64,000 nucleotides of DNA from Bacillota bacterium (GCA_033549065.1 JAWSUE010000003.1:1-64000); one strand, 5' to 3'. Shown: positions 19,459 to 27,975, counted from the first letter of the stretch. The notes: generated from the sequence alone by a model not told the origin. Translations and numbers: made by a program.

Positions 19459-19675
19459 AAAAAACCTCCTGCCCCCGGCTGTTTCTGCCATAGGGACGGG
19501 AGGTATTCCCGCGGTTCCACCCTACTTGATCCTCATTAATCAGGATCCTCTCACTTGTAAATAACTCGGGAACGCCATTCACCGGGCCTTCTGCCGGGCT
19601 TACACTCTCCCCGGCTCGCTGTGCAAAGGTCACTTCCGGTTACTTCTTTCCTTCATCGTAGATACTCTATTCAAT
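19459..19675 (-). promoter_or_regulatory. T-box leader (tRNA-Gly responsive)
   Basis: The minus strand carries the T-box sequence AGGGTGGAACCGCGGG at 19523-19508. A terminator hairpin follows: ACCTCC near 19505-19499 pairs with GGAGGT at 19469-19464, and a T-run occupies 19464-19459. The upstream Stem I region (about 19570-19665) has the usual AGCGAGCCGGGG segment and a specifier-loop-like GAATGGCG with GGC (glycine) at 19576-19574. Readthrough is expected when uncharged tRNA-Gly stabilises the antiterminator. It controls glyQ-glyS and possibly the PPDK pair downstream. Confidence 0.93.
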
Positions 19676-19682
19676 TATAAGC

Positions 19683-19711
19683 ATACTAACAACAGCCTGC
19701 TTTTTTGTCAA
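19683..19711 (-). promoter_or_regulatory. Promoter of the glyQS T-box operon
   Basis: On the minus strand a perfect TTGACA (19711-19706) is followed after 17 bp by TAGTAT (19688-19683). A perfect TATAAT also occurs at 19679-19674, but it is 26 bp from the -35 box. Confidence 0.65.
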
Positions 19712-19761
19712 GTTTCACTCGGGCTTTAGCAAAACGATCCCTGTTTCAGTATGATCAATAT

Positions 19762-21330
19762 CTAATTTTTGGGTTTTCCCTGATTTTTCCTGTAGGCTCT
19801 CCAGGTTGAAGCAAACTTCTCAGCATTAACCAGAGGATCCGGATCAATCTGGCCAATTGGGCAATTATGGGGTGCATTAAGAACCAGATCTGGATTGTTA
19901 CAGGCTTCGCCCGCAACCTGTCTGATGATTGCGGCGTACTCATCCAGGTCATCTTTCGAATACGACTCAGGCGGCTCGGGGGTGAATGGCTCAGGAATGA
20001 TTCGCGGATGATGACTCGTGAAATATGTTTGCAGGCCATAGTCCAGAATGCGGCGATTAATATCATCAGTTCCCACCCCGGTTTTATCCTTCAGATCGAT
20101 CCAGCTTAACCTGGCCTGCTCTATTCTCTGCCGGCCCTCACCCATGGGACAGCTAAGGCCCGGAATATCAAGCAGCTTCGCCAACAGGTAGTTGTTATTC
20201 AAGATTGAAAGCAGCGCTGCCATTTTCAAACCATCAGCACCAAGGCTTCTGATGAAAGCATAAGCCCTGACGAAAACGGGAGGAACCCCATGAAACTTTC
20301 TCAGTTTCCCGATAGAATCCGGCCGGTTATAGTCGAGGAAGTATTTTTCGCCGTCAAATTCAACGGTCGGGAGAGGGAGGAATTTTGCCAGTTTATCAAC
20401 CACTCCCTGTGCGCCGGCACCCGGCCCATGGCTGCCGTGAGGTGATGAGAAAGACTTATGCAGGTTGTAATGACATAAATCAAAACCCATATCCCTGGCT
20501 CTGACAATTCCCATCAGGCCGTTTGCATTGGCATGGTCATAACAGCAGAGCCCCCCAGCCGAATGAACCAGATCGGTGTATTCTCTGATCCGTTCATTAA
20601 ATATGCCTGTATCTTCGGGGTTTGTAATGAAAAGTGCCGCAGTTTTACCTGAAACCGAGGCCTTAAGCGCTTCCAGGTCGGGTAAACCGCTTTCATCCGG
20701 CATAAGAGTAATTACTTTATATCCTGCTGTACTGGCAGCCCCGGCATTACCGGGATGAGATAGAATGGTTGTGATAACCTCGTCTCTGGAGTTTTCCCCT
20801 TTTTCCCGGTGATAGGCCCTGATCACTGCGGCATTGGCATAGATCGCCTGAGAGCCTGACCCTGCCTGGAAGGAAAACTTATCCATACCAGATAGCTCTT
20901 TCAGGTATGATTCCAAACTATGGGTTAATTCCAAAATTCCCTGTAGGGTCCGATCATCCTGGTATGGATGCAGTTCGGCTAACTTATGATTGCGGACAAA
21001 TGTTTCATGTGCTTTGGGGCTGTACTTCATAGTGCAGGTTCCCTGGCCGAAATCGATAGCCAGATCGGCCCCGATTGTTTCCTGTGAAAGCCGCAAATAA
21101 TGTCTCAACACCTGCATCTGCCCCAGCTCAGGCAAAGCAGGTGATTTTTTTCGTCTTAACCCGGTCGGTATAAGTCCTGAAGGATCCCCGACAAATTCTT
21201 TAACCCCGGGTTCCGCTTCGGGTACCAGAATACCGCGCTCCCCGGGAGAGCCCATCTCCATTATTATCGGTTCATCCCACATGGCTGCATGGTAAGCTCT
21301 CAACCTCTTGCTTCTATCGGTGTTTTTCAT
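19762..21330 (-). CDS. Glycine dehydrogenase (decarboxylating) subunit 2-like protein
   Basis: A 522-residue PLP enzyme, the GcvPB-like half of a split P-protein. The PLP lysine lies in N-L-H-K-S-F-S-S-P-H-G-S-H-G-P-G, matching the family N-L-H-K-T-F-S-T-P-H-G-G-G-G-P-G except for S-H in the glycine-rich tail. The C-terminal A-P-H-N-C-P-I-G motif also departs from the usual A-P-H-T-T-P. It is longer than typical GcvPB (about 490). It overlaps its partner by one base (TGATG). No gcvT, gcvH or lipoate gene is in the window. It either works in glycine cleavage with distant genes, or is a divergent paralogue acting on another amino acid. Confidence 0.8.
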   Translation of the reverse strand: MKNTDRSKRLRAYHAAMWDEPIIMEMGSPGERGILVPEAEPGVKEFVGDPSGLIPTGLRRKKSPALPELGQMQVLRHYLRLSQETIGADLAIDFGQGTCTMKYSPKAHETFVRNHKLAELHPYQDDRTLQGILELTHSLESYLKELSGMDKFSFQAGSGSQAIYANAAVIRAYHREKGENSRDEVITTILSHPGNAGAASTAGYKVITLMPDESGLPDLEALKASVSGKTAALFITNPEDTGIFNERIREYTDLVHSAGGLCCYDHANANGLMGIVRARDMGFDLCHYNLHKSFSSPHGSHGPGAGAQGVVDKLAKFLPLPTVEFDGEKYFLDYNRPDSIGKLRKFHGVPPVFVRAYAFIRSLGADGLKMAALLSILNNNYLLAKLLDIPGLSCPMGEGRQRIEQARLSWIDLKDKTGVGTDDINRRILDYGLQTYFTSHHPRIIPEPFTPEPPESYSKDDLDEYAAIIRQVAGEACNNPDLVLNAPHNCPIGQIDPDPLVNAEKFASTWRAYRKNQGKPKN

Positions 21331-22748
21331 CAGGCCTTCCCCCTGTTCCGGGTAACAATAGACTTCAGGGCTTCGGCCAGTTTCTTGATATCCGTTTCGG
21401 TGATCATCTCAGTTATACAATAAAGTGCTGTCTGACCCAATTCAGGAAATTCAGATGAAAGATCTTTTCCTCCAAAAATTTCATACTCAAGTAGTCTGGT
21501 ATTGATCTCCTTTACACTCAAACCGGTGGAATCAAAATTAACAGGAAATTCTTTGAAAGATAATGACTTGAAGGATGTGGTATTGATTCCACCGATACTG
21601 GCAAGAAACTCTTTTGCATAGTATGTCCGGCTGATGATTGTCTCTCCGATTTCTTTCATTCCCTGCGGCCCCATCAAAGCAAGGTAAACAGCAGCTGTAA
21701 TCGCCCAGAGGCCTGCTGCCGTTCCCATATATTCTTTACCCTTCTCCCTGCTGCCATGAGAAGTACGCCAGTTAAGGGCCCGGCCCCAACCGAAACCCCG
21801 ACCATTTTTGGTCTCCGCAAGCCCGATCAGGTAGGTGGGATATTCGTTGATAATGCGTTCTTCGTCACGGGAAGCAATAAAACCGGCACAACCGCCGCCA
21901 AAGTGCATATGAATACCTAAAGGTTGAATATCGCCACATACCAGATCGGCTCCATAAGAAGAAGGAGGCTCCAGAATTCCAAGTGAAATCGGATCGGTGT
22001 AAACTATACTTAAGGCATTTTTTTTATGGGCAATATTAATTATTTCCCTGCCCTTCTCTTCCAGAAAACCGAGATAAGAAGGGTTTTCGAAAAATACTGC
22101 TGCTGTTTGATCAGTTGCATTTCTTTCCAGATCCTCAATGTCGAGCTGTCCTGTTTCAGAATCATAGTTAACCAGTTTAATTACAGCATCTTTTCCACAG
22201 TAATCAACGGCCTGGGAGAGTATTTCAGGATTCATGGTCCGCGGCAAGAGCAATTCCCGCTTTCCGGTTATCCTCATGGCCATCCTTAATGCAGAACATA
22301 CCGCCTGGCCGCCGTCAAATGTTGGGTAACTAACCACGTCCATATCTAGCAGTTCGGCCATCATACTGCAAAATTCAAAGAAAGCCTGAAATTTGCCATG
22401 ATCAGAGTAGGTATCACCAACATAGGCAGTCAAAAACTCGGACCTGCTGTTAATTTCGTCGCAGACTGCAGGGACATAATGCCGGTAGCATCCGGCCCCC
22501 AAAAAACTTAAATAATTCGAGCAGGAAATATTTTTATCAAGTATACCGTCAACGTGCTGTTTCAGGTCTGCTTCTGCATTTAAAGGCCCGGGTATGTCCA
22601 AATGACCTTTATAGATAAGAGCTTCCGGAATAACTTTTATTAAATCTTCCAGTTTTTCCAGGCCAAGGGTTTCAAGCATCTCATCCCTTGTAGCAGGCAC
22701 ACTGGTCGGCATGTAAGGATGACTTTTTGAGCCGGGTTTAATTTCCAA
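21330..22748 (-). CDS. Glycine dehydrogenase (decarboxylating) subunit 1-like protein
   Basis: A 472-residue GcvPA-like subunit that would pair with the downstream GcvPB-like protein to form the PLP decarboxylase (P-protein). It has the family N-terminus Y-M-P-T-S-V-P-A-T-R-D-E-M-L and S-F-L-G-A-G-C-Y-R-H-Y-V-P (usual form S-F-L-G-A-G-A-Y-D-H-Y-I-P). The segment usually reading N-x-S-x-Y-D-G is here Y-P-T-F-D-G-G. The TTG start at 22748 has AGGAGGAGACGGT before it. There is no glycine riboswitch upstream; the 79-bp gap to the flavodoxin gene is too short. Divergence at several signature positions makes canonical glycine cleavage likely but not certain. Confidence 0.8.
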   Translation of the reverse strand: MEIKPGSKSHPYMPTSVPATRDEMLETLGLEKLEDLIKVIPEALIYKGHLDIPGPLNAEADLKQHVDGILDKNISCSNYLSFLGAGCYRHYVPAVCDEINSRSEFLTAYVGDTYSDHGKFQAFFEFCSMMAELLDMDVVSYPTFDGGQAVCSALRMAMRITGKRELLLPRTMNPEILSQAVDYCGKDAVIKLVNYDSETGQLDIEDLERNATDQTAAVFFENPSYLGFLEEKGREIINIAHKKNALSIVYTDPISLGILEPPSSYGADLVCGDIQPLGIHMHFGGGCAGFIASRDEERIINEYPTYLIGLAETKNGRGFGWGRALNWRTSHGSREKGKEYMGTAAGLWAITAAVYLALMGPQGMKEIGETIISRTYYAKEFLASIGGINTTSFKSLSFKEFPVNFDSTGLSVKEINTRLLEYEIFGGKDLSSEFPELGQTALYCITEMITETDIKKLAEALKSIVTRNRGKA

Positions 22749-22827
22749 ACCGTCTCCTCCTGTTTATATACTGCATATTATTAACTCTTTTCAAAATCAT
22801 CTCCAGTTCCACCAGGGGTTTGAACTG

Positions 22828-23295
22828 TTAAAAATACTTGCCCATATTTTCGATACATTGTTTGGTTGTCTTATCTCTTTTTGATTCTGCCCAGACGACA
22901 ATATCTGTTCCGACTAAATTGGCTCCCCTTGATTCAACTTCTTTTTTCATCCTGGCGATAGCACCCGTTCCGCCGACGAAGAGCAGGGGAAGCTGCTTGG
23001 TTACGAAACAGGCAACCTTTTTGCCGCTTAACGACGGAAGCTGACTCATATAGGCAATCATTGCCGGATTTAATGAAAATGCCTGGACCGGAGCACCGAA
23101 TATAACGGCTTCGTAGCCTTCAACCGCCGGTACATGGTTTAACTGAAACTGTCTCGGCTGGGCCGGGCTTTTACCGGTGATGGTGATTTCATCAAGGGTA
23201 ACTTCATGACCGGAATCTACCAGCTTATCTTTAATTTTTCCTGCTACCTGCCTCGTATTCCCTGATTGTGAATAATAAACCAAACCAATTTTCAT
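22828..23295 (-). CDS. Flavodoxin-domain protein
   Basis: A 155-residue FMN-binding flavodoxin-like protein. The phosphate-binding loop is Y-Y-S-Q-S-G-N-T-R-Q-V-A at residues 7-18. The FMN aromatic-loop region follows the A-V-I-F-G-A-P-V-Q-A-F strand. It probably acts as a soluble one- or two-electron carrier. It lies between the membrane ferredoxin protein and the GcvP-like pair on the same strand, 53 and 79 bp apart, with no terminator seen. That suggests one redox operon running from the promoter at 24149. ATG with AAGGAGGAAGG upstream. Confidence 0.85.
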   Translation of the reverse strand: MKIGLVYYSQSGNTRQVAGKIKDKLVDSGHEVTLDEITITGKSPAQPRQFQLNHVPAVEGYEAVIFGAPVQAFSLNPAMIAYMSQLPSLSGKKVACFVTKQLPLLFVGGTGAIARMKKEVESRGANLVGTDIVVWAESKRDKTTKQCIENMGKYF

Positions 23296-23348
23296 TTTCC
23301 TTCCTCCTTCACTTAATACTCAGTTGGCTATTCCGGGCCTCGATTCCA

Positions 23349-24086
23349 TTAATTCCCATTCTGGTAAAGAAACTTATACTTAATTGAGCTCTGCGGGCAG
23401 TTATCAATACATGAACCACATAATATGCATTCACTATCATCTTCTATTCCCGATTTAACCAAATAATTAACATCAAGACTCATCGGGCATACCTTGTTAC
23501 ACCGCTTACAGTCATTGCATGAATCCGGATTGGCTGAAAGGTGAAGGGATGGCCAAAAGCGAAGGCTTTTTATCTTTGTCCCGATGATCATAAAAGGGGC
23601 CATCCAACACACGTAGTGGCAAAAAGCCCGTTTGCCCGCCGCTAAAGATAGAACCAGGATAAGACCGACGAAGAAGTAATAAACAAAGTAATCGCCGGGT
23701 TGGGAGACAGATATTCCTCCCGGTATATGGAATAACATATCAACTTGCGGAATGCTGCCGCTTCTGAACAGCATGATGACCATCAGAATCAACCAGGGGA
23801 CCCAGATGAAGTATTTAATTAAGTTCGCTTTTCCTCCGCGAGCCGGTTTTCCCGATATATAAAAACAGGCTTCCTGAAGTCCTCCACCCGGACATAACCA
23901 ACTGCAGAAGAGGCGCCCGACAAGCATTGATGTAAAAAACATCAAAATAAAAATAACCAGGCTGCCGGCAATTATACCTTCATAGGCACCCATAAGAACC
24001 AGTACCGGGGATAAAAAATAAATGGTGATGGGGAAAAAGAGAAAAGAGATAAAGATAACGGTCCGTCTGATTTTTTGCCTGGTCAT
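23349..24086 (-). CDS. Membrane polyferredoxin (NapH/CcoG-like 4Fe-4S protein)
   Basis: A 245-residue membrane protein with about four or five helices. It has NapH-type membrane-facing motifs C-S-W-L-C-P (about 62-67) and C-H-Y-V-C-W (about 155-160), then two C-terminal [4Fe-4S] ferredoxin motifs: C-N-D-C-K-R-C-N-K-V-C-P and C-I-L-C-G-S-C-I-D-N-C-P. Family members pass electrons between membrane quinones or partner reductases and soluble carriers. It is the first gene after the extended -10 promoter at 24149 and is followed by the flavodoxin, its likely soluble partner. The reductase it serves is not in the window. Confidence 0.8.
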   Translation of the reverse strand: MTRQKIRRTVIFISFLFFPITIYFLSPVLVLMGAYEGIIAGSLVIFILMFFTSMLVGRLFCSWLCPGGGLQEACFYISGKPARGGKANLIKYFIWVPWLILMVIMLFRSGSIPQVDMLFHIPGGISVSQPGDYFVYYFFVGLILVLSLAAGKRAFCHYVCWMAPFMIIGTKIKSLRFWPSLHLSANPDSCNDCKRCNKVCPMSLDVNYLVKSGIEDDSECILCGSCIDNCPQSSIKYKFLYQNGN

Positions 24087-24148
24087 TTAGACAACATCTC
24101 CAAGATTAAGAATCTTCAGCCGCAAATATATCTGCTGCAACCAAAACT

Positions 24149-24157
24149 ATTATAACA
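24149..24157 (-). promoter_or_regulatory. Extended -10 promoter of the membrane-ferredoxin operon
   Basis: The minus strand reads TGTTATAAT (24157-24149), a perfect TATAAT with the TGn extension, 63 bp upstream of the gene starting at 24086. No good -35 hexamer is visible, as is common for extended -10 promoters. Confidence 0.55.
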
Positions 24158-24163
24158 AAAACC

Positions 24164-24346
24164 TTAAAGTTCAAAATACTTCAGAGCCTCGTATACCAGA
24201 AAAGCGGGCCAGACAAGCGCTTTCAGAAAACCTAAAACACCTGTCCAGAATGTAGCAGCCTGCCCGATAAAATAAATAGCCGCTCCTATAAAGCCAAGCC
24301 CGTAAACCGCACCTGCAGCACCACTATGGTGATATTCCCTGGCCAT
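24164..24346 (-). CDS. Small conserved membrane protein
   Basis: A 60-residue protein. The ATG at 24346 is chosen because AGGAGG lies 8 nt upstream; an earlier in-frame GTG at 24352 would be only 2 nt from it. The N-terminus M-A-R-E-Y-H-H-S-G-A-A-G-A-V-Y-G-L-G is followed by two hydrophobic helices (about 16-30 and 36-55). I recall similar small proteins with the H-S-G-A-x-G-x-V-Y-G-L-G start in other Gram-positive bacteria, without known function. It is the last gene of the recO/era operon and is followed directly by the next promoter. Confidence 0.7.
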   Translation of the reverse strand: MAREYHHSGAAGAVYGLGFIGAAIYFIGQAATFWTGVLGFLKALVWPAFLVYEALKYFEL

Positions 24347-24378
24347 TTGCACTACCTCCTGATAATTTTATTTTTGCA

Positions 24379-25128
24379 TTACCTTTCGCTTTTCAGCATA
24401 TCCTGAAGTAATCTTCTCGATTTTATTTCTCCCAGGTCAAGATGATAATTTATAAATGAAGTTGTTATTCTGTTAAGCTCTTCTTGCTGGCGAACTGATG
24501 GCCTGATCAACTTCACCTGTGACAGAGAACTTTCAATTAGCCGTTTCGCCAGGGCAAGAGTTCCCGGCTCAATCGATATGGCATCGACGCCACAACAAAG
24601 AGAGCAAAGCATCCCCCCCTGCCTGGGACTGAAGGATGAAGTTTTCTCCACACCGCAGTTCTGGCAGCATTGTAAATTAGGGTTATACCCGGAAAAGTAG
24701 AATAGTTTTAATTCAAAAGCTCTGCATATAAGATCACGATCAACATCTTCACCCAAAGCCGTCCAGGCATCGAAGAGCAGATGAAATATATCAGGGCATG
24801 ATTCCTCACCCGACAGAAGCCGGTCAGTTAACTCTGCCAGGTAAAGACCGTAGGGATATAAATCGGGGTCATTGCGAAACCAGAGGAATCTTTCAATTGC
24901 TTCCTGACCGGTTATGATCGGCCAGGTTTTACCCTGGTGGAAAGTATAATGTCCGTATGTAAATAGATCGACCCCGGCTGCCAAACGACTCTTAATTTTT
25001 CGTGCACCCTTAGCCAGAGCTTCCAGTTTTCCTTCCTGTTCAGTCAGGATAGTTATTAAACGATCAGCTTCACCTAATATCCTGGTTTTTAATACAAGGC
25101 CATCTGCTTTAAATAAACGCTCTCTCAA
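24379..25128 (-). CDS. recO: DNA repair protein RecO
   Basis: A 249-residue recombination mediator that loads RecA on SSB-coated DNA with RecR. The N-terminal OB fold has the typical K-A-D-G-L-V-L-K-T-R-I-L-G-E-A-D-R-L opening. A C4 zinc finger (C-C-Q-N-C then L-C-S-L-C-C) lies near residues 150-180. The TTG start at 25128 is preceded by GAGGG. It follows era by 33 bp, the standard Firmicutes order. Confidence 0.95.
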   Translation of the reverse strand: MRERLFKADGLVLKTRILGEADRLITILTEQEGKLEALAKGARKIKSRLAAGVDLFTYGHYTFHQGKTWPIITGQEAIERFLWFRNDPDLYPYGLYLAELTDRLLSGEESCPDIFHLLFDAWTALGEDVDRDLICRAFELKLFYFSGYNPNLQCCQNCGVEKTSSFSPRQGGMLCSLCCGVDAISIEPGTLALAKRLIESSLSQVKLIRPSVRQQEELNRITTSFINYHLDLGEIKSRRLLQDMLKSER

Positions 25129-25161
25129 ATAAATCCCTCGCTATTTGTCCTATAAAAGCAT

Positions 25162-26046
25162 CTACCGGTATCCTAACCTGCGCAATTCATCTTCCCGATT
25201 GCGCCATTCGCGCTTAACTTTAACCCTCAAATCAAGAAAAATATGCTGCCCCAGGATAGCTTCCAATTCCTGCCTGGCCTGAATTCCAACCTCCCTGAGC
25301 AGCAAACCTCCCTTGCCGACAACAATCCCAACCTGCGACTTGCGTTCAACATATATTTCCGCCCGGATATCAAGTAAATTGCCCGATTCACGGGGTCTCA
25401 TCTCTTCAACTACCACGGCAACTGAAAAAGGGATTTCCTGCCTGGTTAGTTTAATAATTTTTTCCCTGATTATCTCTGCGGCAATAAATCGTTCAGGTTG
25501 ATCCGATATCATATCCGGTGGATAGTACTGAGGTCCTTCAGGAAAGAGACCAATTGTAGATTCGATCAACGGCTCGAGATCCAACCCTTTCAGGGCAGAA
25601 AGTTTGAATGTGGCTTTAAAGGAAAGCAGCTTTTTGTAGAGTTCACCGTTGGAATTTACTTTTTCAGGCGATGTGAGGTCCGTTTTATTGATCACCAGGT
25701 ATACAGGGCTGTCAGTCGCTACCAAAATATCAGCAATATATCGATCCCCTGCACCAGGTGCTTCATTGCCTTCAACAATAAAATAAATAAGGTCCACTTC
25801 CTGCATGGTCGCTCTGGCCATGTGAACCATTGAATCGCCCAGCAGGTGCTTCGGTTTGTGCAGACCTGGAGTATCTATATAAATCACCTGAGCGTCAGAT
25901 CTGGTCAAAATAGCGCGTATCTGGTTCCGGGTCGTCTGCGGACGATCAGAAATAATCGAAACTTTTTCCCCTACCAGGGCGTTCAATAAGGTTGATTTGC
26001 CCACGTTGGGACGGCCAATCAGTGCAACAAATCCGGAACGATGCAT
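25162..26046 (-). CDS. era: GTPase Era
   Basis: A 294-residue GTPase for 16S rRNA maturation and 30S assembly. G1 is G-R-P-N-V-G-K-S-T at residues 11-19, G3 is D-T-P-G-L-H-K-P near 60, and G4 is N-K-T-D near 122. The C-terminal KH domain is marked by V-G-K-G-G. Length is typical. It sits with ybeY, dgkA and recO, genes that share its ribosome-maturation neighbourhood in Firmicutes. Confidence 0.97.
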   Translation of the reverse strand: MHRSGFVALIGRPNVGKSTLLNALVGEKVSIISDRPQTTRNQIRAILTRSDAQVIYIDTPGLHKPKHLLGDSMVHMARATMQEVDLIYFIVEGNEAPGAGDRYIADILVATDSPVYLVINKTDLTSPEKVNSNGELYKKLLSFKATFKLSALKGLDLEPLIESTIGLFPEGPQYYPPDMISDQPERFIAAEIIREKIIKLTRQEIPFSVAVVVEEMRPRESGNLLDIRAEIYVERKSQVGIVVGKGGLLLREVGIQARQELEAILGQHIFLDLRVKVKREWRNREDELRRLGYR

Positions 26047-26073
26047 AAAATACCTTCCCTGGGAATTACCGTT

Positions 26074-26901
26074 TCAATTGCCCGGTAAAACCGTTTTAAT
26101 ATCGAGCACCGGAGTACCATTAATCAGGTCAAGCCCTTTTACCGTAATAACATTTTCCCTGACTGTGATCAGTTCAACTGTTGACTGGGCCAGAGCATTA
26201 GGCCGGGATGGAGTTCGACAGGCAAATACTCCATATGTTTCATTGCCCCGGCCACTGCGCTTATCCTTCAGGATATAGTCGCCGACCCGGTGCAGGTAAG
26301 CGATAATGATCAGCTGTTCTTCTTCATCAAGCCTGTAGAGACCCTCTTTCATTTCCCTGTCAATTACTATACTGGACAGTTTCTCCCTATAGTTCTTTGG
26401 TATAGCTGAGGGTTCGCTATATTCGTTTACCACGTATCCTACCGGATGAAAAAGAATCGGCAGGCGCCATGTTTCTTCCTCTCCGGGATCCAGATAATTA
26501 ACGGGATTCTCAATCCATTTTTCGGAACCGAACGGTACGGGTAAAAGCTCCGAAAGAGACATTACAATTGAATTATCTTCAAGATTACCCATGTATACAT
26601 CTATATTTCCAGCCAATTCCCAGAGAACCTGCCGACAGGCACCACAGGGACTGGGAGGCGGTTTAGAATCTGCTATAACCGCAATACTTTTAAATTTTCT
26701 GTAACCGGCATGAAGAGCATTCCAGACAGCAACTCTTTCCGCACAGACTGTTAATCCGTACGAAGCATTTTCAATATTTGCCCCGGTAACTACTGCCCCT
26801 TCTTCAGTTAACAGAGCAGCCCCCACAGCAAATTGTGAATAAGGGGCATAAGCTTTAAGTCGTGCCGCTCTTGCTATTGTCAGTAAAGATTTTGCTGTCA
26901 A
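26074..26901 (-). CDS. Cytidine deaminase fused to a TrmO/TsaA-like tRNA methyltransferase domain
   Basis: One uninterrupted 275-residue frame with two domains. Residues 1 to about 130 are a homotetrameric-type cytidine deaminase: C-A-E holds the catalytic Glu, and the zinc cysteines lie in V-C-A-E and P-C-G-A-C-R-Q. Residues about 150-275 match the TsaA/TrmO fold, which methylates N6 of t6A37 in tRNA using S-adenosylmethionine. The stretch Y-G-V-F-A-C-R-T-P-S-R-P-N-A-L-A aligns with the family G-V-F-A-T-R-x-P-x-R-P-N-P-I-G, and G-L-D-L-I-N-G-T-P-V-L-D-I-K is nearly canonical. The change of N-P-I-G to N-A-L-A may affect activity. TTG start with AGAGGTG upstream. Cdd alone is usual at this position, so the fusion is odd. 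Confidence 0.82.
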   Translation of the reverse strand: MTAKSLLTIARAARLKAYAPYSQFAVGAALLTEEGAVVTGANIENASYGLTVCAERVAVWNALHAGYRKFKSIAVIADSKPPPSPCGACRQVLWELAGNIDVYMGNLEDNSIVMSLSELLPVPFGSEKWIENPVNYLDPGEEETWRLPILFHPVGYVVNEYSEPSAIPKNYREKLSSIVIDREMKEGLYRLDEEEQLIIIAYLHRVGDYILKDKRSGRGNETYGVFACRTPSRPNALAQSTVELITVRENVITVKGLDLINGTPVLDIKTVLPGN

Positions 26902-26919
26902 TTCGTCACCTCTTCTCTT

Positions 26920-27975
26920 TCAATCAAAACTTTTATAAGCCGGTAAAAGGATAAATCCAGACTGACTTACCTCAAAGATCAGCCCCCGTCGTGTTTCCAG
27001 ATCATTTAAAATAATTTTTAAACCGCTGATCAATAAGTCAGGATCACCGACTGCCTGAATAACAACCGGATTCGATGCTATCTGCCTGTAATTGACCATA
27101 ATTAGCGGGCCAGTACACCGGATACCGCTGGTAGCTGTGAGGCGTTGTCCTCCGACAGATATACCCTTTGCCCCGGCACTGAAGAGCTCATTAACGATGT
27201 CCCTGACATCAGCATCATGAACCAGCGAAGCAGAAACCTGCGTATCGGGAGCATCATATAGATAAAGTGTAATCCCCGGACCAGCCATATCAGCTAAGCC
27301 GGCCTCTACCCTGGTTTCATGCAGCTGCTGACGCAGGGCACTTAAATCTTCGTTTAGAATTGATAATTGTTCTTCGGGAGTCTGAGGCAGGGCCAGCTTG
27401 CAATCTCCTTCAAATATCTCCAGATCAATATGCTGATTACCGTAATGGCGGTTTGGAACCAGCAAAGCATTGATCCGTTGCAAAGTTGCTGATTCAAGAT
27501 ATTGGTCAGGATAAACGGTATAGTTGCCGTTCTCGATTCGAATAAACAGATGCATCCTTTCGACTGTTCCTCTCACCTGGTTGTCACTCCGCACCGCCTG
27601 CAGTATATTATCCCGCAGCCGGGCATCAGACTCCCGGTATATTGTCTCCTGAGCCCACTGACCCTGCTTTAAAATGACCTGGATCAAATCTTCGCTGTTC
27701 CCGGCCTGATCAAGCGCATAGTTGTATTCTGCCAGTGCTTCCCGGACTGACGAAAGATTATTTACCCCGAGATCTTTTGCCAGGCGGTGATTATAATCAG
27801 CTATATCCCTGGCCAGTTCCTGTTTATAGGCCAATAAAGTATCGGTGCTGGTCAACCGGTAGATCAAGAAATAATATCCTAAGGCAATTAATGCCGTATT
27901 AACCAGGACAATAATCAAGATAATAAGCTGTATTTTACCTGAACGGTAAATGTGGCGAGCCGAGTTATCTGACAA
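26920..27975 (-). CDS. DUF881-family protein with long N-terminal extension
   Basis: A 351-residue membrane-anchored protein with one helix near residues 14-38, then a soluble region with coiled-coil character (about 50-125). From about residue 210 it is DUF881-like: L-R-x-x-L-x-E-T-R-V-x-A-G, G-P-G-I-T-L-Y-L-Y-D-A, then D-I-V-N-E-L-F-S-A-G-A-K-G-I-S-V-G-G-Q-R-L. DUF881 proteins are normally about 240 residues and often near division genes; this one is about 100 longer and lies inside the era operon. Function is unknown. TTG start at 27975 with a weak ribosome site. Confidence 0.75.
   Translation of the reverse strand: MSDNSARHIYRSGKIQLIILIIVLVNTALIALGYYFLIYRLTSTDTLLAYKQELARDIADYNHRLAKDLGVNNLSSVREALAEYNYALDQAGNSEDLIQVILKQGQWAQETIYRESDARLRDNILQAVRSDNQVRGTVERMHLFIRIENGNYTVYPDQYLESATLQRINALLVPNRHYGNQHIDLEIFEGDCKLALPQTPEEQLSILNEDLSALRQQLHETRVEAGLADMAGPGITLYLYDAPDTQVSASLVHDADVRDIVNELFSAGAKGISVGGQRLTATSGIRCTGPLIMVNYRQIASNPVVIQAVGDPDLLISGLKIILNDLETRRGLIFEVSQSGFILLPAYKSFD

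Noticed and set aside
22749-22827. Glycine riboswitch upstream of the GcvPA-like gene
   Set aside because: The gap is only 79 bp and lacks the conserved aptamer segments.
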